A stretch of DNA of 64,000 bases from Balaenoptera acutorostrata (lineage: Eukaryota > Chordata > Mammalia > Artiodactyla > Balaenopteridae): contig NC_080072.1 in the NCBI RefSeq assembly GCF_949987535.1, positions 53,388,356 to 53,452,355 on the forward strand. The letters run 5' to 3'. The position numbers and the translations under genes are program-made. Each line of letters starts with the position of its first letter. Positions within the stretch are counted from its first letter, which is position 1. This document shows positions 1-11,100 of this stretch, piece after piece. The notes under the pieces are model-generated. The model was not told where the DNA came from. It searched no databases and saw only the letters and a program-made list of their open reading frames with translations.

Positions 1-129
1 TCATCCAAGGCCTTCATGTTATATCCTTGCAACCCCTGCAGCTTCATCACCTGCTGATCCCCATGCCCTCCCCACCCCGACCCCTGCACTCTACTTTCCA
101 AACACACTGAAATACTGGACACTCATACT

Positions 130-360
130 CATCCTTCAAGACCTCTTTCAGCCTCCTCTGGGAAGCCTTCCTGAACCTCTTGGTCAAAGTCAGAGTCTTC
201 TTTCCCATTGTCAAATCATACCCTGTGCTTTGTGTGTTTATGTTGTCTCCTCCACCAGACGGGAAGCTGGGAAAAGAAGAGGAAGGGCCTTGTTGGATGC
301 TTTTTTGTGCCCTCCACTAACGCCCGGTGCCAGGCACAAACTGAGTATCAAGAAAACATG
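130..360 (+). mobile_element. L2 LINE fragment
   Basis: Phrases such as tcatccttcaagacctc, gggaagccttcctgaacc and gtgccaggcaca follow the order of the L2 3' region. Old and diverged. The rest of 1-582 shows nothing further. Confidence 0.5.
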
Positions 361-582
361 GCAAAACTAGGAGCCTGGTTTCTCCTTGTAATTTACATTT
401 TTCTAGAAAATTAGAGCTCAAGATTTTTGGAAAAAAAGTATTTCATGATAAATGAATGAACAAAATAATGACTTAATAGCAAAATAAAATCGCAGGTGTG
501 GCCTCTCACCTGTGCTCCGGTTGGGCACCGGGCTACCACCTACGAGAGGCTGTATATTGATTACCCACATCTAGGCCTGCAG

Positions 583-816
583 ACTACAAGTCCCAGAAGG
601 CCTCCTGTCAGCTCATCTCTACACGCCCCGCCCCCTCCCTGGTGGTGGGGCGGGACCGGAGGGCGGGGCCCCGAGGCAGCTAGGTCCCGGGCGCAGCCTG
701 GGGAGTGAACAGGCCCGGGCGCTCTGGGGCGCACAAAGCGCAGGCGCAGCGGGTTGGGAGGCCGCAGCACCAAGTAGCGGCCGTTTTGGCAGCAGCGTCG
801 CAACAGGTGTAGACAG
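583..816 (+). promoter_or_regulatory. PLEKHB1: GC-rich promoter and probable non-coding first exon of PLEKHB1
   Basis: This is the only CpG-rich stretch in the window. It holds ACTACAAGTCCCAG at 583-596, which fits the ACTAYRNNNCCCR core bound by ZNF143/THAP11-type factors. GC boxes (Sp1-like) follow at about 624-634, 646-654 and 660-668, and an NRF1-like GCGCAGGCGCA lies at 738-748. There is no TATA box. Possible splice donors are GTGTAG at 807 and the better GTGGGT at 817, so a 5' UTR exon probably lies between about 690 and 816. It sits 1.3 kb upstream of the first recognised coding exon on the same strand. Published work on PHR1 describes more than one promoter, so another first exon may lie outside the window. 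The exact start site is inferred. Confidence 0.6.
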
Positions 817-1034
817 GTGGGTGCATCAAGGGGGGTTGGAGAGGGAGTTTGCACCTGGCCGTCTTATCTGACCTATGTCTGAACTTGAAGATGGGAGGGA
901 GCGGCAAGAGAAGCAGGGATAAGCACTGGCCTTCCAACCCAGGTGTGCCAGCCGGCCCTTGCTGCGCAGCAACAGGTGTGAGTTAGTGGGGGGAGGGGCG
1001 AAGGCACCAGCTCGAAAGTAAGCCGCGTTCAAGA

Positions 1035-1155
1035 ACAGAGGGCACCTGGATTCCAATCCAAGCTGCATCACACACATGGACAAGTCACATGCTATATAGC
1101 TCAGTTTGTCCATCTGTAAAATAGGAGTAAAGATCCTACCCATCTAGTAAAGTAC
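1035..1155 (+). mobile_element. MIR SINE fragment
   Basis: Contains the MIR core order: ggattccaatcc, then acaagtcac, cagtttgtccatctgtaaaa and taggagtaaag. Confidence 0.55.
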
Positions 1156-1164
1156 CCAGTAGAG

Positions 1165-1305
1165 TTGCAGTGGGGCCCAAACTTTGTGGTACACTGAATC
1201 ACCTGGGTATCTTTGAAGACTGTCAGTGCTTACCTCCTGCCCCCAGATATTCTGATTTAATTATTACTGGGTATGACCTGTGTATTCGGAGTTTTAAAAG
1301 CTCCT
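1165..1305 (+). mobile_element. MER5A-like hAT DNA element fragment
   Basis: Contains gcccaaactttg, gaatcacctgggtatc and gatattctgattta, as in the ancient non-autonomous hAT MER5A. Confidence 0.5.
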
Positions 1306-1309
1306 ACTA

Positions 1310-1510
1310 GAATAATGGTTAGAAGCCAGGACTGCTGGGTGTGAATCCTGGCTCCACTGCTTAATAACCAAGCAAATCTGCCCAAGTGACTGGCCCTCTC
1401 CAGGCCCCAGTTTCCTGGGAATAACAAGGATTATTTTATTGTGGGTCTTCAACGAGATACTAGATGAAAGCACTTGAGAAGTATACCTGGCACACAGTGC
1501 TCGATCAATC
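1310..1510 (+). mobile_element. MIR SINE
   Basis: Nearly the whole MIR order is visible: ggttagaagccaggac, gtgtgaatcctggctcc, ctccaggccccagtttcc and cctggcacacagtgctcg. Confidence 0.6.
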
Positions 1511-1714
1511 ATAGTTGCTGTTGAACTATTATTTTATGCACTTTGTAAATGGCTCCGGTGGGGTTCAAATGTGAGGGAGGCTTCTCTTATCATGAAAGGC
1601 CCTCATTCATTGCCATGATTCTAATATTCTCTGCTGCCAGCGTTTCAAAATTCCAGGGTTTCTAACATTTTAAGAGTTCCTCACTTCAGTCTCTACCTGC
1701 CTGATGGACATGCT

Positions 1715-1805
1715 TTTACAGATCTAGAAGTGGAGGCCAGGGAGAAGGGACTTGGTCAAGGTTATGGGGCTGAGATTGGAATCCAGGCTTCTGACCCCCA
1801 GCCCC
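1715..1805 (-). mobile_element. MIR SINE fragment, antisense
   Basis: The phrases gaagtggaggccagggagaa, cttggtcaaggttatggggc and gattggaatccaggcttctg are the reverse complement of the MIR core. The rest of 1520-2039 shows no feature. Confidence 0.45.
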
Positions 1806-2039
1806 ACCCCAGCGCAACGGGTGGCTGCCCTGCTGACCCCACAAGCACGGTGCTCGCATTTCGTGCCTGGAGCAGAGAATGGGGAGGAGACAGACAGGCT
1901 TGCCCTTGTTTGTTTACTCACACTCCTTTAAACGTTTCCTCGGTGGCTCCCCCAGGGAGGACAGGGGTGGGGGCTTTTCTCTGAGGAGCTGCTGTGGAGC
2001 AGCTGATGAGGCCCGTGCGTCCTGTGGCTCCTCTGACAG

Positions 2040-2115
2040 GTTCCGCCTGACTCTGCCCTGGAAAGTCCTTTTGAGGAAATGGCCCTGGTGAGGGGCGGCT
2101 GGCTGTGGAGACAGA
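2040..2115 (+). CDS. PLEKHB1: PLEKHB1 first recognised coding exon
   Basis: The acceptor is ctctgacag ending at 2039 and the donor is GTGAGT at 2116. The frame reads VPPDSALESPFEEMALVRGG and then WLWRQ, ending one base into a Ser codon. The in-frame ATG is at 2079. The 13 codons before it match the human long isoform after its first six residues, so this exon can join an upstream coding exon. In frame, the intron just before the acceptor holds a TGA. I searched 500-2030 for the missing six residues (Met-Ser-Pro-Ala-Ala-Pro) and did not find them. Confidence 0.92.
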
Positions 2116-5100
2116 GTGAGTGACCCTGGGCCAAGCCCTCATCTCTCCTGCACCTTGTCCAGGGGCAGGGATGAGGAAACTGGCCTGTTGGACCTGTACA
2201 GTGAACCCTTCTCCCAAGAAATCATGCCCTTTTTATCCTCCCCTCCTTTGCCCATACTCTTCTCTCTGCCCGGAATGTCCTTCACATTCCTGACTGCTTG
2301 GTAAACTACTTATTCTTCAAGACCCAGCTCAGGTGTCCCCTTCTGTGAGGAGCCTTCTCTGCCTTTTCTCTCCTCACCAGCCCAGCCCCTGCTGTAGCAC
2401 CAAGCTGGGTTAGTGGCCCCCTTCTTCGTTCCCAGTGCCTCATACATACCCCTGTTATAGCCCTGATAAATATATAACCATCTTTACCTGTAGGCCTCAC
2501 CACTCCCCCACCTCATAATGGCTCCAGACTGTGAGCACCTCAAGTGCAGGGACTGGGTTTAATTCTCTGTGTGTCCATAGCACCCATGCTCAGGGCTGGC
2601 CACAGAACAAGGCGCAGAACAAAATGAAAAATGCCTCTGTGCTTTGGAATTTGTAAAGCTCTAAGAAGATCTCTTATGTCTTTATCCTTTTCTGTTAAGA
2701 TTTCCAGTCACAAAATGTCTAAAGCTAGGGCTCAGGCTTCCAGACCCACCTCTGACCAGAGTCATGATCTGAATCAGAGCTGTCCCGGGCTAGGAGCTCC
2801 CCACACCCTATGACCCGTACTCACTTCATTCAGTTCAGCAAACACTGAGTCCAGGTCCTGCTGGGTGCCAGGACAGGTGAGGTGAGCTATGGCCAATCCC
2901 TCTGCTCCCCATTTGGTGGAAGAGGCAGACACTACACAAATGACTGTCACCTGGGGCTTGGCCTTTTTTTTCAGGTATGCTCACAGTAATTGTACACCCC
3001 TCAGCAGAATGGATGCAATGGAAACTAAGGGTTTCCTTAAGGCAAGCACTTGATGACTAGTTGTTTTCTGTTAATTCTTGCATAAATCATATTCTGCATT
3101 CATACAAAAACAACTTAACGCTTTTTCTCTGACAAACTGTACATATAGAAACAAATGTTCAATTGGACATGAATTTAAATTTGTGGAGGTGCTCCATGTC
3201 TTGTGACACTTTAAAAAAAAAAAAAAAGATTTCCAGCTTCCCCCAAGGAAAGAATCTGATCATTCATTTGCCATTCAGCACATTTATGGAGCCCTGACTA
3301 TGTGTTAGGCCCAGTGGGAGGCAATGGGTGAGCAAGACAGAGAGAGGCCCTGCCATCATTTCAGGGGGTAGATGGACAAGAACGGGGTGGTTATAACACT
3401 GGGGGCCGGGGGGTAAGGGGACTCTGGGAACCCACCCAGGGCTCCTGCCCCCCAGCAGGCTCTGTGATCAGCCTGCCTGGCGGGTCTGGAATATCGCACA
3501 GGCTCCATCCTCCGCCGCTGGAAGCGGAACTGGTTCGCCCTGTGGCTGGATGGAACCCTGGGCTACTACCACGATGAGACTGCGCAGGATGAGGAGGACC
3601 GCGTGCTCATCCACTTCAACGTCCGAGACATAAAGATAGGCGAAGAGTGCCGCGGTGAGCAGAGCCCCTTTCTCTCTGGCACTGTGACTATGGCCACGGT
3701 CCCCCCACTGTGTCTGTCTGAGAACACCTGCTGTTCTCAGGTGGAAGGCTCTTTGCGGCTTTCAGAGGCCTTCCATAGACATTGCTTCTGGGCCTCTATC
3801 ACCTCCAATTCATGTGGGTGTGAATTAAGAAATCAGTTCCTTATTGAGTTCCTACTCTGTGCTGGACCTGGGCCCTATGCTGGGTTCACAGAGGTGAGTC
3901 AGGCACAGTTCCTGCCCTCTCCAGTGCTAGGAATGGAAAAAGATGAAATGAAATAAGGAGGCTCAGAAAAATTAAGTGACTGGCCCAAAGTCACACAGCA
4001 AATTTCCTTGATCAAGGCTCAGGCCATAATTATACAGGGAAACTGGGAGATAGATATACCTAACTAGAGAAGCAGGCAATGTGGAAAGGTGGAAGGGTCT
4101 AAAGAGTTGAGCAGAATCCCAAGGAAAGTGTGTGGGATCAGACGAGGTTGACAGTGGCCAGTAAAAAGGACTCAGAGAAGTCAGTTTCTATTCTTGTTTC
4201 TGGTTTACTGGGGAAACCTGGGGCCTGTGCCCTGTGGAAACCCCATATATGTGTGTCTGCCTTTAGATGTGCAGCCCCCAGAGGGCAGGAGCCGAGATGG
4301 CCTGCTGACCGTGAACCTACGAGAGGGCTCCCGCCTGCACCTGTGTGCAGAGACCCGGGATGATGCCATGTGAGTTGTTCCCAGGAGAGGAGGGGGTGGG
4401 ATCTTGGGGAATATGACCAGACGCCTCCTCCTCATTGGGCCTCTAGTTCCCTAAAGGTAGGAAAAGGGGACAAAGACCAGTGAGCATGGTAGTCTCAATG
4501 GAGGCTGGGCAGAGTGGATTTGAATGGCTCATGGTGATTGGTATGGTATCCAGTAAACTGATATGGTTAGGGATGAATTCCGGACTGTTGGGGGAGGGGT
4601 GTGCATACCTGCCTCAGGTGTGTGGTCCCTGGTCACTCAGAGTTGGGTATCTAGCAGCCTCTGAGGTGAGCCCTCGCTTGGGGGTGATACAAAAGAACAG
4701 ACAGCCCCGTGGCATCCTCAGAGGCCCTCCTTCTCACTCCCTTCCTAGAAGATGGCCTGGGGCAGGGGGTACTCTGATCTGAGGGATAGACCCTAACCTG
4801 CCTAACAGAGGCAGCCCGCGGGCCCCCCATGTGAGATGCAGATCCACACTGAGAGATTGGGCGTGTCTTCCTCACTCACATTCTTGCCCTTCCCACTCTC
4901 TGGCGGAGGGTCAGTTGGCCTTTGCGCTGTAGGAGAGTGAAAGAGATGGGATGTGTGGGGAGTAGGGGAGGCTGAGCTCGGGGTAGACAAAGCACAGAGC
5001 CGCCTTGTCCACCCCAGCCAGGTGCCATGGCAACCAACAAAGGCTCAATTGTCCGGTGTCCACTGGGTGTTCCCGGGGCTCTGGGGTCAGAGCACTGGGG

Positions 5101-8100
5101 AACTGAGTTTGTAGGTTTGGGATGTGGAGGTGGGCTGCAGCCAAAGAACCAGCCTAGGCATGTCAGAATCTGAACTCCTAAGGGACCACCCAAGCCCAGC
5201 TGTCTTTTGTCTAGATGGGGAAACTGGAATTTCTAGAGGGAAAGAGACTATGGACTAAGAATGAATTAGGAGGCTGCAGCTCAACTGAGGGCTTGTCTAT
5301 GTGACTGGAGCAGCAGAGGGGGTCACCTTTGTCTACCCAAGAGAGTCAAGAGGATCTCCCCCTTCACAAGAGACTAGGGCTAGAGGCTGGGTTGGGGAGG
5401 AAAGTCTAAAATGTGGGACCCAATCTGCTTTCTCCTGAACTCCCTCCTCATGGTCTGGTGGGTTTGCATTGCAGAGCATGGAAGACGGCACTGCTGGAGG
5501 CGAACTCCACCCCGGTGAGCCCCCTTCCCTCCCTGTCTCCTCCCTACCCCTACCTGCCATGGAATCATGGGTGACTCAGATTCGGTCTCTGCCAGCCAGC
5601 AGTTCTCAGTTTCCATATATGTGAGTGAATAGACTTGTGCAGACTCAGATGCCCTGAGTCCCGAGTGGAAAAGGACAGAAGACATCCAGCTGGTGCTTGG
5701 AGGAGGGAGAGAGAGGCCTCCAAGAAGGCTTGTTGAAGGGGGAAAGGAACTATCTTTTATCCAGCAACTATTATGTCTCAGGTGTGATATAGTTACAATA
5801 CCAGCTACTCCCCTTGACTGTCCTGTGAGGTTGGGATTATTGTTCTCTCTCTGCAGATAAGATTGAGCTTCATTCATCCACACAACAAATATTTACTGAG
5901 TTCCAACTATGTGCCAGGCACTGTGCCAAGGACCAGGGATCAGAGGGTAGCTCAGGAGACGTGGGCCCTGCCTTCCTGGACTTAGCCTAATGGGGAGCTA
6001 GACGTGACGTCACAAATTACATAGTTAGTGATTCCATTGCAGTGGTGGTAACTTCTCTGACAGAGACAGTCAGGGTGCATTCAATGTGCATGCACCTTGA
6101 TGGCCTGGTCCAGGTGGGAGTCCAGACAAGGCTTAAGATGAGACCTGAAGGATAACAGAAATCAACTGGGTGAAAGGGCTGGGGTAGGGTGAAAGGAAGA
6201 GCTTTCCCGGCAGAGGGAACTGCAGGTGCAAAGGCCCTGAGAGGGGTTATGATGCTGGCAAGTTGAAGAACAGAAGGAAGGCTGGGGTGGCTGGATCTCA
6301 GGGAGAGAGAGAGCCATGGGGGAAGGAGGGTTAGCAGAGCCAGGCATTAAAAGTTGTGTTAAGGATAGTGGTTTCTGCCAAGAACACTGGGAAGTCATTG
6401 AAAGTTTTTAAGCAGAGGAGCGGCATGAGCAGATCAGACCAGACTTGTAGTTTTAAAAAGACAGTCTGGCTGGTAGGTAGGGAATGGATTGTAGAGGGTA
6501 AGAGTGGATGCCCGGAGACCTGTTAGAAGGCTGGGACAGTGTGCAGGTGACCGCCTGCGGGTCTGGACTAAGGCCTTGCTGGCAGAGACAAGCTGATGAG
6601 GATAAGACACATTTAAGAGGTAGAATCAACAGAACTTAGTGATTGATGGAGGTATGGTTTTGAGGAGCTGCCCAAAGGCATGGTTTTCAGGAGCTCGGGT
6701 GGCCAAGCTTGGCCTCAACCCCCATCTGCCTGACCCCAGATTCTGTGCTTGCTCCTTCTACCTGTGGCACGGTGGAGCCCCTTCTCATCTAGAAAAGAAA
6801 AGTCTGCTGGGAAGTAGTAGGGAAGACTGGGCTGCATTTAGAAACTCCCTCAGGCATTCACCGGCTGAGGGCCAGGCATTGTGCTTGACCACCCGGCATT
6901 GGTTATATCATTTAATCTTCAATAAGAAGGGGTAGGGGTTGGTATTTTTAGTCCCATTTTATAGCTGGGGAGCTGAGGTTCAGAGGGGAATTGACTCATC
7001 CAAAGTCTCATAGTCTTAAGTCAGTGGAAGAGCCTGCACTGGAACCTAGGTCAGTGAGACTTTGAGGGAAGGGCATTAACTGCAGTAGGAACTACATGAG
7101 CAGAGGTGGGGAAGTGGTATGTGCAAGTGTGTATATGCACACATGTGTGTCTAAAGGCCAGGAGTCTGGCCTGGCTGGAGGGTAAGGCATGGAGGGAAAG
7201 AAATAGGAGACATGACCTCTGAGGAGCCATGTCACAAATGGCCTTGAAGTCCAGGTGAAGGAACTGAACTTTTATCCTGAGGGTTGTGGGGAGCAATAAA
7301 GGGCATTAAGCAGCGGGGCTGTGGTCAGGCTTTGGGGAGCAGACTCAGGCTTCTGGGTGGAGGCTGTGTAAGAGGAGGCTGGGGCAGTGGTCAGCAGGGT
7401 GGAGGGACCTGGCTCTGAGCTCCAAATCCCACTTATGCAGGGCAGATCAGTCCCACCCAAGAGGGGCAGGAGGAAGGAGGTGAGGGCTGACCGTTCTGCA
7501 CTCTGTGACTCTATGAAGCTGCCTTGTGTCTTCTCTGCCTTTCCACCTTTCTGCTGCTCTGCTTCCTAAATCTCTCTCCTCTGACCCTCCACTCCACCTC
7601 CCCCAGCTCTACACACACATACGCACACACGCACATGCACGTGCACACACACACACGCACGCACACGCGCACGTGCACACACACACACACATCCCTCTGG
7701 TCCCTAGGCTTGCTCGAACTGGGTGTGTTTGTATCTCTGTGTCTTTGTACTAGTGTCTGCCCATCTCTGAGTGTTCATGCCTGTGTCTGTCTGTCCTGTG
7801 CCTAATAGGAGTGACCTGTGCTTTGTCCCTCCACATCCTGCAGGTTTATAGCCCACTCTGGGTGGAGGCTCCAGGAGGAGCCCCTGACCCTGGCTGTTCC
7901 AGGGAACACAGGGCTGGGGGCACAGTCAGGACGCTGGCTGTTCCAGGGAACACAGGGCTGGGGGCACAGTCAGGACGCTGGCTGTTCCAGGGAACACAGG
8001 GCCGGGGGCACAGTCAGGGGCAAGGCTGTGGGGCCAGTGATGGGTGCAGGTGGGTGGGCAGGCAGATGAGAGCTGTACTGTCCTCCCTGGAGACTGGGAG

Positions 8101-11100
8101 CCTCAGCAGCCTGAAACAGGCGAAAGGTGGGCTAATTCTGGAGAGACACTACTGATCCGTCTTCTCTGTGTAACTTTGGCAAAATCACCACCCCTTCTGA
8201 GCTTCCCACCATTACCATGGGCTGAGGAAGAAGAGGATGCCCCCTTCCCTTGCCCACCTGGCAGAGGGCTCTGCTAGGGCCTGTGAAGAGCGCCAAGTCT
8301 CTCCAGATGTAGAGGGCCTCTGACATCTCCCTCCCTCCCCTTCTTGGGTTTCTGTGGCTTGAGCAGGCCCCAGCTGGAGCCACCGTCCCTCCCAGGAGCC
8401 GCCGGGTTTGCCCCAAGGTCAGGTGTGTGACCCGCTCGTGGAGCCCCTGTAAGGTTGAGAGGCGGATCTGGGTAAGTGCTGGCTCAGCCCTCCCGGCCTC
8501 CATTCTGGCCACCAGGATGTGCCTCCAACAGTGGGCCCAGTCACATCCCTTCCCTGCTCACAAACATCCCATGGCTCCCGATCGTTCATGGGACACCAAC
8601 CACAGCCCTGCTTTCAAGGCCCTCGGAATCTGGCCTGGGCCAGACTTGCCCACCTCATCCCCCTCATCCCCTGCGCTCCAACTGCTCTGCTCAACCCCCT
8701 GCTCCCAGCTCTGCCCGACCTTTTCTGTCTCTCCAGCCTTTGCATGTGTTGCTCTATCTGCTGCAAAGACCCTTAATTTCCTTACTCACCTGACAAAATG
8801 ATGCTTATCCTCTAAGATGCACCTCAAAGGCTGCCACCTCCTCAGGGAGGACTTCCCAGACTTCCAGGCATTGTCACTCCCTCCCACAACCCACTGCATT
8901 AGTGCTTAGTCCTGTCTTCATTCTGCCTGATTTCTAGTTCCTTTATTTTTGTCTCTATTCTCCCAGGAGACCTGGCACTTCCTTCAAGGCAAGGATCAAG
9001 TTAGGTCAGCTCTGCCCCTGTGGAACCTGGCACAGTGCTGGGTATACAGCCGGTGCACAATGAGTGCTCAGTGATGGGGACAGTCTATTTTGACCCTCCT
9101 ATTCCTGGTGCATGAGGGTGGGGTACAAGTAGGCCTCAAGCAGTAGTCACTGAATGGGCAAATGAGTGAATGAATAAAGAGAGGAAGGAAGGAGTAAGAA
9201 AAACCTCTGTTATGGCCTCACTACTGCGTATTATAATTTAGTCCGTGTCTGTCTCCCTGCCACACACCCCTCTCCCCAGTGTTTCTGGAAAGCAGGATTT
9301 GGGGATGAATCCCCTCTCTGTCTCCAGCACTCAGCCTGACCTGGGGTGGGCACAGTGGGGGGCTTGGGTTAGAGTACCTGTGGTCAACTGTGAACTCCTT
9401 TTCTAGCACAGTGGTGCTCAATGTGGCTGTGCATTAGAATCGCTTACGGACTTAAGAACAATTCAAATGTTCAGCTCCTACTTCTGGATGCTCTAATTTT
9501 GTAGTTCTGGGTGGGGCCTTGGAAACCTATGGTTTAAAAATTTCTCCTGACGATTCTGATGTGCAGAACCACTGAGCCCAGAAGTGCTAGGACCACCTCG
9601 ATGCATAGACATGGTTCTGCTGGATTCTCACTGTGCCTTGGGAGTGGGCAGTGTAGGAAAGACTGTCCTCATTTACAGATGAGAAAACTAAAGCTCTGAG
9701 AGGTTACATAACATGACCGGGGTCACTTAATTCATCAGTGGCAGGGCTGGGATTCCCAGCCCAGCATTCTGAGGCATCCCCCATACCCAAACTAGGATTC
9801 AAGTTTGTTTAAAGTGGGGATGCCTAAAAATTGAATTTAAAAAGCTATAAACTTGAGCTTTTCTGAGGGGAGGGGTCCATTTGCATGTGACCTCCTGATT
9901 GACTGACCCTGTCCCCACCTACAAAAGGGGCTGGGCCTGGAGTGGGAGAGGATGGGGATCAAACCCTTAGATTCTGTGAGGTCTCTGGGGAATCCCCTGC
10001 CCCGTTGCCAGGTGACCCACATGAGCTTACCTCTGGGCCTCTTAGGCCTGGAGGGTAGAAACAGGTGCCCCACAGAGACATGAGATGGTGTTTTCCACTT
10101 TCTCCAGGGCCTGACAGGCCCACTGGCTCACAGTGCAGGGCAGATGTAGGCTCTGGACCTCAACTTCCCTACCAGTAAAACTGGGACTCTTGAGTGCTTA
10201 GATCTCTCTAGCCCCTTCTAGGCTTAGAGCTCAGATCTTGGTCACCCCTACCAGAAAGCCCTATTGGATCACCCTTGGGGAAGGAGCACAGTAAGGGAAG
10301 TCACTTGAGACTGAGCATTGTTCGTCTGAGCCTCCTGCATTGCTCTGGGTCTGGTCATTGTCCCTAACTTGAAACTGGACTTAGAGTTGGGTGACTTTAG
10401 TTGCAGTCTGACCCTGTATTTGACTCACTTGAGATAAATTCAATACATTAGGCACCTACCATGTTCCAGTCAGGCCTGATTAGACCCAGTCCCTGCCCTT
10501 GTTGGGGGCAGGGGGTGTTTTCTTCAAGTCTGGTGGAGGAGACACCTCACAGGGATACAACAATGACACCATAGAGTAGTTGGTGCTGTGATGATGGAAG
10601 TCTAAGGGCTGTGGGTGCCCAGATGGGACCCTAACAGAACCTGAGGTTCAGGGAGAGTGATATGTGAGTTGAGTCTAAAAGACAGGTTAGGTAGTTGAAT
10701 GAAAAAAGGTGAGAAAGGAATCCCTTTCAAAGGGAAATGGCATGGATACTTGAAATCACAGGTGTGCTTGGAGGACTCCCCTTTACAGCCAGACTTCTTA
10801 AAAGAGATGTCATGACATGCTGATTCCATCCCTCTTCTCTCAACCATTTTTCAGTCCTCCATAGTCTGGCTTCTTTCTCCAACCACTCCTCTGAAAAGTG
10901 TTTTCAAGGTCGCCCACAATTTCCAATAAACCAATGGCTTATTCTCTTGGCACTGGACAAGAGGATGGACAGAAGAGCATATTCAGAAGATAAAATCATG
11001 AGATCTGGTGGCTAATATGATGTGGAAGATGTGTGTGAAGACAGCGGTGCCAACCTGATGTCTTGGTTTGAGTGCATGGTGGTGGCATTTAAAGGAAAGC

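Noticed and set aside
496..937. Open frames in the GC-rich segment as a PLEKHB1 N-terminal exon
   Set aside because: None matches the human N-terminus or ends in phase with a good donor. High GC content alone explains long frames on both strands.
7811..8155. Open frame of 114 codons with internal repeats
   Set aside because: It is the 44-bp minisatellite read through. The unit length is not a multiple of three, so the repeats appear in all frames, and there is no family resemblance.
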